A stretch of 64,000 nucleotides of DNA, taken from an uncultured Loktanella sp. (GTDB taxonomy: Bacteria; Pseudomonadota; Alphaproteobacteria; Rhodobacterales; Rhodobacteraceae). The notes below the pieces were generated by a model, which saw only the letters and a list, made by a program, of their open reading frames with translations, made no database searches and was not told the DNA's origin. Both the position numbers and the translations under genes were made by a program. Positions 56,209-64,000 of the stretch are shown here, piece after piece; the first letter of the stretch is position 1, and the number at the start of each line of letters is the position of its first letter. The stretch covers positions 1 through 64,000 of the forward strand of contig CAKZNT010000067.1 in assembly GCA_937132065.1 (NCBI GenBank). Reading direction: 5' to 3'.

Positions 56209-58452
56209 ATGAAACAGATACCTTCCAAAGCCGAAATCCTGACGTGGATTTCAGAGAACCCGACCAAAGCCGCCAAGCGTGATATCGCCAAGGCCTTTGG
56301 GATCAAGGGTGCGCAGCGCATCGACCTCAAGCGGATTCTCAAGGAGCTGGAGGCAGACGGTAAACTGACCAAGCGCCGCTCCAGCTATCGCGATGCCGAA
56401 GACCTGCCCCCCGTTTCGGTTCTGGAAATTACCGGCCCTGACGCCGAGGGTGATTTGTTTGCCCGTCCATTGGAATGGGCTGGAAAAGGCGCCGAGCCTG
56501 TCATCATGATGCTCGCGCGCGATGGCGACCCCGCGCTTGGCAAAGGCGACCGCATTCTGGCCCGCTTGACCGTGGACCCGACCGAAGATTTTAGCCACAC
56601 CGCCCGCATGATCCGCCGCATCGGAACCAATCCGCAGCGGATTTTGGGCGTGTTTCGCGCAGGCTCCGAAGGGGGGCGCGTGCTGCCGATCGACAAGGGG
56701 TCAGACAAGGAATGGACCGTGCCCGAGGGGGCAACTGGCGGCGCAAAAGATGGCGAACTCGTCGAGGCCGAGCAGTCAGGACCAAAGGGGCGCATGGGCC
56801 TTCCCAAGGCGCGGATCGTCGCCCGCCTAGGGAACCCGTCAGAGCCGCGCGCGGTCTCGCTGATCGCGATCCACCAGCACGGAATCCCCGACCACTTCCC
56901 TGATGAAGTTGTGGCAGAAGCCGACGCCGCCAAACCCGCAAAACTGGGCAAGCGCACCGACCTGCGCGACATGCCTCTTGTTACAATCGACCCGTGGGAC
57001 GCACGCGATCACGATGACGCCTGCTACGTCGAGACCCATGACAACGGCGAAATGACGATCTGGGTCGCGATTGCCGATGTGGCGCATTACGTCACTGGCG
57101 GCTCTGCGCTTGACCGCGAGGCGCGCAACCGGGGGAACTCGACCTACTTCCCCGACCGTGTTGTGCCGATGTTGCCTGACGTGCTTTCGGGCGATCTCTG
57201 CTCCCTGCATGAAGGGGTTGAACGGGCCTGCATCGCCGTCGCCATGCGCATCGACGCGCAAGGCAACAAGATCAGCCACGCGTTTCACCGTGCGCTAATG
57301 AAATCGCAGGCCTCGCTCAACTACGAAGAGGTGCAGGCCGCGATGGACGGCGCGCCCAACGACAAGGTGGCCCCGCTTGTCAGCGACATCATCCGCCCGC
57401 TCTACGCCGCCTTTGCCGCGCTCAAAATCGCAAGGGCCAAGCGCCAGCCGCTTGAATTGGACCTGCCCGAACGACAGATCGTGCTTGATGACCACGGCAA
57501 GGTCAGCTCGGTCAACTACAAAGACAGGCTCGACGCGCACCGCCTCATCGAGGAATTCATGGTGCTTGCCAACGTCTCGGCGGCAGAAACCCTTCTGGCC
57601 AAAAAGACACCGCACCTGCTGCGGGTTCACGAAGAGCCAAGCCCCGAAAAGCTGGACGCGCTGCGCGAAGTGGCCAACGCCTCTGGCCTGCAACTGGCAA
57701 AAGGGCAAGTGCTGCAAACCGCCCATTTGAACCGCTTGCTTGAACAGGCACGCGGCACGGATCACGCCGAGGTCGTGAACATGTCCACGCTGCGCTCCAT
57801 GACGCAGGCCTATTACAACCCCGAGAACTTCGGGCACTTTGGCCTCGCGCTCAAGGCATACGCGCATTTCACATCGCCGATCCGCCGTTACGCCGACCTG
57901 ATCGTGCACCGCGCATTGATCACCGCGCACGGCTGGGGCAGTGACGGGTTGACCCCGTTCGACACCGAAGTTCTCGCAGAAACCGCGCAGAAAATCTCCG
58001 ACACAGAGCGGCGTTCGATGACCGCAGAGCGCGACACAACCGACCGCTACCTGGCCGCATTCCTGTCCGAACGCCTTGGCGCAGAGATGCCCGGACGGAT
58101 CAGCGGGGTCGCCAAATTCGGTGTCTTTGTAAAGCTGGACGAAACGGGCGCCGATGCGTTGATCCCGATCCGCTCGCTTGGGGACGAATACTTTGACTAC
58201 GATCAGGAAAGCCAAACGCTCATGGGGTCCAAAACGGGGATCGTGATCGGCCTTGGCGTCAAGGTGGTGGTCAAACTGCTAGAGGCCGCACCCGTCACGG
58301 GCGGGCTCATCGCCGAGATCGTCACACTTGACGAGCGGACCCTGCCCAAGGGGAGCAATCGCGGGCGCGGCAAGCCTGCGCGCCGCAAGTTTGGCTCCAG
58401 CAAAAAGAAGTCCGCAAAGATCAAGAAAAAGGTCAAACGCTCGCGCGGCTAA
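56209..58452 (+). CDS. rnr: Ribonuclease R
   Basis: RNase R is a 3'-5' exonuclease for structured RNA. The 747-residue product has an N-terminal winged-helix, cold-shock-like RNA-binding segments, the RNB catalytic domain with DPWDARDHDDA (about 260-271), FAHFTSPIRRYADLI, an S1 domain and a lysine-rich C-terminal tail. A bulged GC hairpin (56181-56207) lies across the ribosome site. Shares CTAA with the convergent DUF1801 gene. Confidence 0.93.
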   Translation: MKQIPSKAEILTWISENPTKAAKRDIAKAFGIKGAQRIDLKRILKELEADGKLTKRRSSYRDAEDLPPVSVLEITGPDAEGDLFARPLEWAGKGAEPVIMMLARDGDPALGKGDRILARLTVDPTEDFSHTARMIRRIGTNPQRILGVFRAGSEGGRVLPIDKGSDKEWTVPEGATGGAKDGELVEAEQSGPKGRMGLPKARIVARLGNPSEPRAVSLIAIHQHGIPDHFPDEVVAEADAAKPAKLGKRTDLRDMPLVTIDPWDARDHDDACYVETHDNGEMTIWVAIADVAHYVTGGSALDREARNRGNSTYFPDRVVPMLPDVLSGDLCSLHEGVERACIAVAMRIDAQGNKISHAFHRALMKSQASLNYEEVQAAMDGAPNDKVAPLVSDIIRPLYAAFAALKIARAKRQPLELDLPERQIVLDDHGKVSSVNYKDRLDAHRLIEEFMVLANVSAAETLLAKKTPHLLRVHEEPSPEKLDALREVANASGLQLAKGQVLQTAHLNRLLEQARGTDHAEVVNMSTLRSMTQAYYNPENFGHFGLALKAYAHFTSPIRRYADLIVHRALITAHGWGSDGLTPFDTEVLAETAQKISDTERRSMTAERDTTDRYLAAFLSERLGAEMPGRISGVAKFGVFVKLDETGADALIPIRSLGDEYFDYDQESQTLMGSKTGIVIGLGVKVVVKLLEAAPVTGGLIAEIVTLDERTLPKGSNRGRGKPARRKFGSSKKKSAKIKKKVKRSRG

Positions 58453-58838
58453 AGGTGATAGGTCAACACCGACCTGATCAACATCCCGTGGCGCGCAGGA
58501 TCAACTTGCGCGCTGTCGCTAAAATGAATGGCGCGCGTGCCCTCGACCTTGTCCATGTTTGGAAACGCTGTTGCGAAGTCCGCGATAAGGGACGTCTGGC
58601 AATGGGTGTAAAGCGCGAAGCCACCCGCCTTGGGCAGGCCAATCCGCAAGGATGCTCCCGCCCGCTTTGTGGTGACATAGGCAGGCTGGCCCCAGCGCAA
58701 CACCTCTTGCAACTCGCCGATCTGGGGCAACCCTGCCGCGACCTCATGTATCAGTGCGCGCAGGCGAAGCATCCCTGCCCGTTCAGGCGCAGGGGCGGCA
58801 TCAAATACCGCCCTGATCTCGCTTCGTATCTCGCTCAT
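58449..58838 (-). CDS. DUF1801 family protein
   Basis: The 129-residue cytoplasmic protein has the DUF1801/YdhG fold signature: RWGQPAYVTTKRAGASLRIGLPKAGGFALYTHCQTSLI, and FPNMDKVEGTRAIHFSD. Function is unknown; the family is common in bacteria. Its start overlaps the GST stop by four bases, so they are cotranscribed. Confidence 0.8.
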   Translation of the reverse strand: MSEIRSEIRAVFDAAPAPERAGMLRLRALIHEVAAGLPQIGELQEVLRWGQPAYVTTKRAGASLRIGLPKAGGFALYTHCQTSLIADFATAFPNMDKVEGTRAIHFSDSAQVDPARHGMLIRSVLTYHL

Positions 58839-59524
58839 AGCAATGCCTCGTTCACCCGCTTGACGTAGTCGACCAACACCTTATCACCGCGCACCCGATC
58901 TCCCAACAAGGTCGCAATTGGGGTGGCCATCATCCCCGCCAATTGCGCCGCGACCGATGCATCCGCCGCCGTTGGCTTGTCACCAAACAGGAACAGACCA
59001 CCGAGCAAATCGGCAATCGCCTGCAAGTCAGGTTCGGCGCGCGCCAACCGCTCTGTGGGCGTAAACCGCCCGATCCCCATCTGGCGCAAACTGGCGATCA
59101 CGGGCTTGCGAATGCCATTGGTGACAAAGCCTCTGATCGGCTTCGGGATCATCCCGAAATAGGTGTCGCGGGTGACAGGCCAAACGGCATCATCCCCCCA
59201 GCGGTCCGCAACCACGTGGAAATAAAGGTGTTCCTCGGCCATGCGGATTAGCGCGCGGGAATGGGCGCGGTCACGCAGCGACAGCTCCACATCAAAATCC
59301 GCGCCCTGCCCCTCTAGCCACGCGCGAATGTTGTCGCTATCCGCGATCAACCTTCCATCCACACGGATGGCTGGCAATTTCGCATAAGGCATCTTGCGCG
59401 GGTCCGACAGGATTTCAGGGGTCCATTGCACCCCCGCCATGTTCAGCAGCATCATCGCCTTGATGCAAAACGGGCTGGCAGCGGGTTGGCCAAAGGCAGG
59501 GGCATATGTCAAAAGGGTAATCAT
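58835..59524 (-). CDS. Glutathione S-transferase family protein
   Basis: The 229-residue protein has a thioredoxin-fold N-terminal domain (LTYAPAFGQPAASPFCIKAMMLLN, with Ser/Cys near the active site, and PYAKLPAIRVDGRLIADSDNI) and a helical C-terminal domain with GLFLFGDKPTAADASVAAQL. Likely a detoxification or redox enzyme; substrate unknown. Followed by the coupled DUF1801 gene. Confidence 0.85.
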   Translation of the reverse strand: MITLLTYAPAFGQPAASPFCIKAMMLLNMAGVQWTPEILSDPRKMPYAKLPAIRVDGRLIADSDNIRAWLEGQGADFDVELSLRDRAHSRALIRMAEEHLYFHVVADRWGDDAVWPVTRDTYFGMIPKPIRGFVTNGIRKPVIASLRQMGIGRFTPTERLARAEPDLQAIADLLGGLFLFGDKPTAADASVAAQLAGMMATPIATLLGDRVRGDKVLVDYVKRVNEALL

Positions 59525-59608
59525 CGCAGGTTCTCCAATACTATTGACCTCTGCCTAAACGAGCCTACTGTCATTTCCTGTCAGCAGACATCGGGTAGGT
59601 AGAAAACC

Positions 59609-60322
59609 ATGACACGCACCAACCGCCTTTTCGCGCTTATGCAATCGCTGCGTAACCGCCGCCCGCCCGTCACCGCGCAACAGCTTGCCGATGACACAGG
59701 GGTTTCGCTGCGCACCCTTTACCGCGACATTGATGCCCTGCGCGGCATGGGGGCGATTATCGACGGCACGGCTGGCTTTGGCTATGCGCTCACCGAAGAC
59801 GCAGCCCTGCCCCCGATGATGTTCAACGACGAGGAAATCGAGGCGCTTGTGCTTGGCCTGCGCGAGGTGCAAGCGATCGGCGACCATGACCTAGCGCAGA
59901 GTGCCGCGGACGCTTTGTCAAAGCTGCAAGCGCGCTTGCCACAGGCACAGGCCCACCGTCTCAAACACGCGGTGCTGGCCGTGGCCCAATTCCGCAAGGC
60001 CAAACCGACGACGATCAACCTGCGCGCCCTGCGACAGGCAACGTGGGATGAAAACACACTCGCGATCGAATATTGCGACGCCAACGGCACGCCCACGACC
60101 CGCACCATCGACCCCCTCGGGATCGTCAGGTTTGAACAAAATCACGGGCTCATTGCGTGGTGTCACCTCAGGACCGACTACCGCGCGTTCAGGCTGGACA
60201 GGATCGCCAGCTTTGCTCCAACCGGGGCAACGTTTCGGCCCCGCCGTGTCTCGATGCTCAGGGATGCCATTGCCCATATGACGGCACGCCCGCCCCCCGA
60301 ACGGGCGGAAAATCGCGCGTAA
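59609..60322 (+). CDS. YafY-type HTH/WYL transcriptional regulator
   Basis: The 237-residue protein has an N-terminal winged helix (RPPVTAQQLADDTGVSLRTLYRDIDALRGMGAII) and a WYL-like domain with IEYCDANGTPTTRTIDPLGIVRFEQNHGLIAWCHLRTDYRAFRLDRIAS. WYL domains sense nucleotides or ligands. It is divergent from the GST/DUF1801 pair, which it may regulate (inference from the 84-base shared promoter region). Confidence 0.85.
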   Translation: MTRTNRLFALMQSLRNRRPPVTAQQLADDTGVSLRTLYRDIDALRGMGAIIDGTAGFGYALTEDAALPPMMFNDEEIEALVLGLREVQAIGDHDLAQSAADALSKLQARLPQAQAHRLKHAVLAVAQFRKAKPTTINLRALRQATWDENTLAIEYCDANGTPTTRTIDPLGIVRFEQNHGLIAWCHLRTDYRAFRLDRIASFAPTGATFRPRRVSMLRDAIAHMTARPPPERAENRA

Positions 60323-60394
60323 TCAAACCCGCTGTGCAGCAACGCGATTTCCGCGCTATGGTGGGGCACGTTTGAACGGTTCAGGATTGGTTAC

Positions 60395-61606
60395 ATGATT
60401 TTTGCAAAAGCAATTTCCGTCGCATTTCTTCTCGGCACTTTGCCTGTTGATTTACCGCCCCAACAGCCAAACCTTGTGCAGGTGCAGGCGAACGGCTTTG
60501 CCACGTGGGTGGCGAATTTCCGCGCCAGAGCCCGCGCCAAGGGGATCAACGACCGCACCTTCAATGCGGCATTTGCAGGCGTGCAATACCTGCCCGAAAC
60601 CATCCGCAAGGACCGCAACCAATCCGAGTTCATCAAGCCGATGTCGGACTACATGGGCACGGCGGCCTCTGATGCGCGGGTCTCCAACGGACGCGCCATC
60701 ATGCGCAGCCATGGGCGGCTGTTGGCGCAACTTGAGGCGACCTATAATGTCGAGCCTCATATCCTCGTCGCGTTCTGGGGCATGGAAAGCAACTACGGCA
60801 AGCGGCGCGGCGATGTGCCATTGATCAGCACCCTTGCGACCCTCGCCTTTGACGGGCGGCGCGGACGGTTCTTTGAGGCGCAGCTCATCTCGGCGCTCAA
60901 AATCCTGCAAAGGGGCGACATCAGCCCCAACCAGATGACAGGAAGCTGGGCTGGCGCAATGGGCCACACCCAGTTCATCCCCACCTCTTTCGAGGCCTAT
61001 GCAGTGGACTTCACGGGCGACGGGCGGCGCGATATCTGGTCGGACGACCCGTCAGACGCGCTTGCGTCAACCGCCGCCTACATGCGCCGCTTTGGGTGGA
61101 CAAAAGGGCAGCCATGGGGCGTAGAGGTGCGCCTGCCGCGCGGGTTCAACTATGACCGCAGCAACAGATCGGTGAAAATGTCGCCCGCGCAATGGGGGCA
61201 GCTCGGGGTGCGCGACACGAACGGACAGGTCGTGCGAAATTACGGCACAGCCTCGCTGATCACCCCGACAGGGGCACGCGGCCCCGCGTTTCTTGTGTTT
61301 CGCAACTTTGATGTGATCTCGCGGTATAACAACGCCGAGGCCTATATGATCGGGCTCGGGCATCTTGGGGACCGGGTGCGCGGCATGGGGCCATTGCAGG
61401 TCAACTGGCCCGCGGGCGAACGTAACCTGTTTCGCGCAGAGCGGCGCGAGTTGCAGCAGCGGCTCACGGGGGCCGGCTTTAACACGGGCGGCGTTGACGG
61501 CAAGGTTGGTCCAGCCACACGGCGGGCGATCCGCGCCTATCAGCAGGCAGTCGGGTTGCCGACAGACGGGTTCGCCTCGCTTGGGCTGCTCGAACGGCTG
61601 CGCTAG
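60395..61606 (+). CDS. mltB: Lytic murein transglycosylase, MltB-like
   Basis: The 403-residue protein cleaves peptidoglycan glycan strands. It has a signal peptide (1-20), a lytic transglycosylase domain with catalytic Glu131 (FWGMESNYG), GSWAGAMGHTQFIPTSF and GDGRRDIW, and a C-terminal peptidoglycan-binding domain (about 345-403; FNTGGVDGKVGPATRRAIRAYQ). No lipobox is seen, so it is soluble periplasmic. Abuts the next gene with no gap. Confidence 0.92.
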   Translation: MIFAKAISVAFLLGTLPVDLPPQQPNLVQVQANGFATWVANFRARARAKGINDRTFNAAFAGVQYLPETIRKDRNQSEFIKPMSDYMGTAASDARVSNGRAIMRSHGRLLAQLEATYNVEPHILVAFWGMESNYGKRRGDVPLISTLATLAFDGRRGRFFEAQLISALKILQRGDISPNQMTGSWAGAMGHTQFIPTSFEAYAVDFTGDGRRDIWSDDPSDALASTAAYMRRFGWTKGQPWGVEVRLPRGFNYDRSNRSVKMSPAQWGQLGVRDTNGQVVRNYGTASLITPTGARGPAFLVFRNFDVISRYNNAEAYMIGLGHLGDRVRGMGPLQVNWPAGERNLFRAERRELQQRLTGAGFNTGGVDGKVGPATRRAIRAYQQAVGLPTDGFASLGLLERLR

Positions 61607-62068
61607 TCAGCAGCCACCAGACATGCACTGGGTCAACGCGTCACGCACTGCGCGCGTTGGCTCGGGGAACACGCGCCCGCCACAAGGGCCGACCTCGACC
61701 AACACCTGATCTCCCGACACGCGGGCAAAGATGACAGCGGCCTTATGCGGTGTCGCCTGTCCGCACCACGGGCCGGCGCAGGAAATCTGCAACGTCACAG
61801 GCGCATCAAATCGGGATGTGAACCCTGCCGTCGTCAAACCATGCCCGCGAAAGAAAGCAGGAATCGGAGCAGGATCGCGCGGCGCATTCTGCACACCTTG
61901 CGGCTGCTTGGATGCATCGAAATCAAGCGTGCCATATAACACATAATAGGTGTCATCAGATGCAGCAGCCTGTGCAAATGCGGCCAATGGATCGGGGCGC
62001 ATACAGCTCAGCGCGCTAACCTGCCCCGCGACCAGTGCAACCATTGCGGCAAGGATCAAGGCCCTCAT
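61607..62068 (-). CDS. Exported protein of unknown function, cysteine-rich
   Basis: The 153-residue protein has a signal peptide ([19 protein letters not shown]) and at least six cysteines in the mature part, two in LSCMRP and CAGPWCGQ and others in GPCGGRV and CMSGGC, suggesting disulfides. I do not recognise a family; it looks like a periplasmic protein. The start overlaps the rppH stop by four bases (ATGA). Confidence 0.7.
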   Translation of the reverse strand: MRALILAAMVALVAGQVSALSCMRPDPLAAFAQAAASDDTYYVLYGTLDFDASKQPQGVQNAPRDPAPIPAFFRGHGLTTAGFTSRFDAPVTLQISCAGPWCGQATPHKAAVIFARVSGDQVLVEVGPCGGRVFPEPTRAVRDALTQCMSGGC

Positions 62069-62547
62069 AGCTTGCCCCCGAACTCCGCTAACACTTGGGC
62101 ATAGACCGCGCGCTTGAACGGCACGATGTTTGCAACCAACTCTTCTTTTGGCAGCCACTTCCACGCGGAAAACTCGGGGTGCTCTGTCGCGATCCTGATC
62201 TGGTCGTCAGAGCCGTGGAACCGCATCAGGAACCATTTCTGCTCTTGGCCACGATACTTGCCGTTCCAGATATTGGGAACCAGATCAGCGGGCAGATCGT
62301 AAGGGATCAGCCCAAGGCTCTCGGCTTCGATCGTGATCAACTTTTCAGTCACACCCGTTTCTTCCCACAACTCGCGGATCGCGGCATCTCGGGTTTTTTC
62401 ACCCTTATCGACACCCCCTTGCGGCATTTGCCATGCATCGGTGTCGCGATCCAAGCGCTGCCCGACAAAGACATGGCCACGGGTGTTCACCAACATGATG
62501 CCGACGCAAGGACGGTAAGGAAGGGCGTTAATCTGTTCAGGTGTCAT
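62065..62547 (-). CDS. rppH: RNA pyrophosphohydrolase
   Basis: RppH removes pyrophosphate from mRNA 5' ends to start decay. The product of 160 residues (start at ATG 62547, [19 protein letters not shown]) has the Nudix box [23 protein letters not shown] and the RNA 5'-end-binding residues of the Nudix fold. An in-frame ATG at 62568 is also possible with a ribosome site. It is coupled to the exported protein gene. Confidence 0.92.
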   Translation of the reverse strand: MTPEQINALPYRPCVGIMLVNTRGHVFVGQRLDRDTDAWQMPQGGVDKGEKTRDAAIRELWEETGVTEKLITIEAESLGLIPYDLPADLVPNIWNGKYRGQEQKWFLMRFHGSDDQIRIATEHPEFSAWKWLPKEELVANIVPFKRAVYAQVLAEFGGKL

Positions 62548-62615
62548 AAATTGACCTTGGTGTTTCATCTCTATTGCCTCTCAATTGCACCGAATTGATG
62601 CCAAAGGTCCAGCCG

Positions 62616-63110
62616 CTATGCGATAACAACCCGTGAACCGATAGAAATACGGGCCGCAATCCACGCCAGATGATCGGGGCGAAAGGCCACGCAGCCCGCA
62701 GTCGGGCGGCCCTTGCCACGCCATGCATGAATGAAAATCGCAGAGCCGCGCCCCGCAGTGGCGACAGGCCAGTTCCAGTCAGTGACAATCACCAGATCAT
62801 ACATCGGGTCGGATCGGCAGAGCGCCTCATGGCTATAGGGATGCGGGGCGCGCACCTGCAAATTGTAGTCGGGGTCGGCCACATCGTCAGACCACAAATC
62901 GCGCGGCAATATCGGCGCGGCCCAAGCTTGCGGCGGCGCAATCCGGTCGGGGCGATACATCATACCGACAACGCGATGCACCCCGCGCGGGGTCGCGCCG
63001 TCGCCCTCGACCTTATGATCGGCAAAGCCGCCACGCCCGATGGTGCGGGGAAATTTGCGGCCCATAAAGCGCACATGCGTCGGGGTCACCACCAGATCAA
63101 AAGGGCTCAT
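62616..63110 (-). CDS. L,D-transpeptidase (YkuD) family protein
   Basis: The 164-residue protein carries the YkuD catalytic pattern IHAWRGKGRPTAGCVAF, with His128 and Cys140. Such enzymes crosslink peptidoglycan or attach lipoproteins. There is no clear signal peptide, so the envelope location is uncertain. The start at 63110 gives a sensible N-terminus; longer frames are possible. Confidence 0.82.
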   Translation of the reverse strand: MSPFDLVVTPTHVRFMGRKFPRTIGRGGFADHKVEGDGATPRGVHRVVGMMYRPDRIAPPQAWAAPILPRDLWSDDVADPDYNLQVRAPHPYSHEALCRSDPMYDLVIVTDWNWPVATAGRGSAIFIHAWRGKGRPTAGCVAFRPDHLAWIAARISIGSRVVIA

Positions 63111-63146
63111 AGCGCGCCTCACACTTATTCAATTTCGCACCCGCAG

Positions 63147-64000
63147 CTATAGCAAATGGCCCGACTTGGCGGCCTTCGTGGCAAGGTAGGCATGGTTGTG
63201 CTTGTTCTCGCCAACCTTCAGGGGAACGCGCTCGGCCACGCGCACACCTGCGCCCTCCATACGGGCCACCTTGGCAGGGTTATTGGTCAGCAGGCGTACC
63301 GCAGAGAATCCCATCTTCTTGAGGATTTCGGCGCCAATGCGAAAGTCGCGCTCGTCGTCATCAAACCCGAGGCGGTGGTTGGCCTCAACGGTGTCAAACC
63401 CCTGATCCTGAAGCGAATAGGCGCGCATCTTGTTGGCGAGGCCAATGCCGCGCCCCTCTTGGTTCAGGTAGAGCAACACACCTGCGCCCTCGGTTCCCAT
63501 CTGGGACAGCGCGCCGCGCAACTGCGGGCCGCAATCGCACTTGAGAGAGCCAAGCAGATCGCCCGTAAAGCAGGCCGAATGCAACCGCGACAGCACAGGC
63601 ACATCGCGACGAGGCTGGCCGATCTCGACGGCATAATGCTCTTCGGCGCCATCATCGGGGCGGAAAATATGCAGCCGCCCCGCCTCGGATACATCCAGCG
63701 GCAAACGGGCGGAAATAATCGGGCTTAACGGCGACAGCCCTGTATCAAGCGCGGCCTTGGCCGACACCATCGTCAGCCCGTGTTGGGCGGCAAATGCTGC
63801 GGGGTCGATCACGTCAAACACGATTGCGGCGGGCAGCAACCTTGCCGCTTTCGTTAGCGCAATCGCGGCGCGGTGCATATCTGCGTTGCCACCTCGCACA
63901 GCGCGCAGCGGACCCTTCATCGGTGAATTCAAATCGTCAGCGGGATCAGCAACCGCTCGCACCCAGTGCAGCGTCACATCCTCGGGCAGGCTAATCCGCG
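63147..64000 (-). CDS. ribA: GTP cyclohydrolase II, C-terminal part (cut by window edge)
   Basis: RibA opens the GTP ring in the first step of riboflavin synthesis. The visible 284 residues include the zinc cysteines in CFTGDLLGSLKCDCGPQLRGAL, the catalytic LNQEGRGIGL and the LTNNPAKV region. The N-terminal part before about residue 90 of the visible segment is a degenerate DHBP-synthase-like domain seen in Rhodobacterales. The frame is open to base 64000. Confidence 0.93.
   Translation of the reverse strand, partial: RISLPEDVTLHWVRAVADPADDLNSPMKGPLRAVRGGNADMHRAAIALTKAARLLPAAIVFDVIDPAAFAAQHGLTMVSAKAALDTGLSPLSPIISARLPLDVSEAGRLHIFRPDDGAEEHYAVEIGQPRRDVPVLSRLHSACFTGDLLGSLKCDCGPQLRGALSQMGTEGAGVLLYLNQEGRGIGLANKMRAYSLQDQGFDTVEANHRLGFDDDERDFRIGAEILKKMGFSAVRLLTNNPAKVARMEGAGVRVAERVPLKVGENKHNHAYLATKAAKSGHLL

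Noticed and set aside
57295-58215. Long minus-strand open frame opposite rnr
   Set aside because: It mirrors rnr codons, has no start signal and no recognisable domain.

Overview
The window reads as chromosomal core DNA from an alphaproteobacterium of the order Rhodobacterales (Roseobacter group, close to Loktanella/Octadecabacter-type genomes by protein resemblance; no search was run). The markers are the chvI-chvG-hprK-rapZ-EIIA(Man)-HPr cluster facing pckA, etfBA beside hbdA, a methylsuccinyl-CoA dehydrogenase, a COQ9 protein, DUF6473, DUF1491 and DUF3859 proteins, an IalB-type protein and Hint/RTX proteins. Genes are densely packed. I see no insertion sequence, phage gene, CRISPR array, tRNA, rRNA or origin.

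Layout. 1-5.2 kb: the 5' part of tuf, parC, a small SH3 protein, then SDR / twin-TM protein / corrinoid adenosyltransferase. 5.2-9.8 kb: a GyrI-like plus zinc-ribbon pair, etfBA closed by a strong terminator, a DUF6473 protein and hbdA. 9.8-17 kb: a leftward regulatory operon (ChvI/ChvG two-component system, short HPr kinase, RapZ, EIIA, HPr, acyltransferase) divergent from pckA, with a paired operator-like site in between. 17-20.7 kb: DUF3859, TauE/SafE, methylsuccinyl-CoA dehydrogenase and a META-domain lipoprotein. 20.6-29.7 kb: a long leftward run folK, rpoZ, rel, DUF2062, pdxJ, unknown secreted protein, acpS, lepB, rnc, era, DUF1491, recO, many joined by 4-base overlaps. 29.8-35.1 kb: NYN-domain protein, ispH, methyltransferase, rnhA, TRIC-type channel, then quinone oxidoreductase/COQ9 and rpsU. 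35.2-46.6 kb: membrane protein, ftsK, aminotransferase, amidase, UbiH-like hydroxylase, Trm112, LON-domain protein, thioredoxin/TPR protein, xth and asparaginase. 46.7-54.7 kb: ialB, rlmN, an RTX metalloprotease, a LOG-family protein, dapD, a glutamate-receptor-like channel and a Hint-domain protein lacking the usual cysteine. 54.7-64 kb: dapE, rnr, DUF1801, GST, YafY/WYL regulator, lytic transglycosylase, rppH, an L,D-transpeptidase and the 3' part of ribA.

How the genes fit together. EtfBA carries electrons from acyl-CoA dehydrogenases, including the methylsuccinyl-CoA dehydrogenase here, so etfBA, hbdA and mcd belong to fatty-acid and ethylmalonyl-CoA metabolism. PckA sits beside the ChvGI/PTS regulatory block, which suggests joint control of carbon flow and envelope stress. 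dapD, dapE and a DapC-like aminotransferase point to the succinylase route to diaminopimelate. The most unusual items are the glutamate-receptor-like channel without a potassium filter, the cysteine-less Hint protein with a coupled leader ORF, and structured leaders upstream of rpsU and the NYN gene. Eight convergent gene pairs end in an identical 4-base stop-stop overlap.
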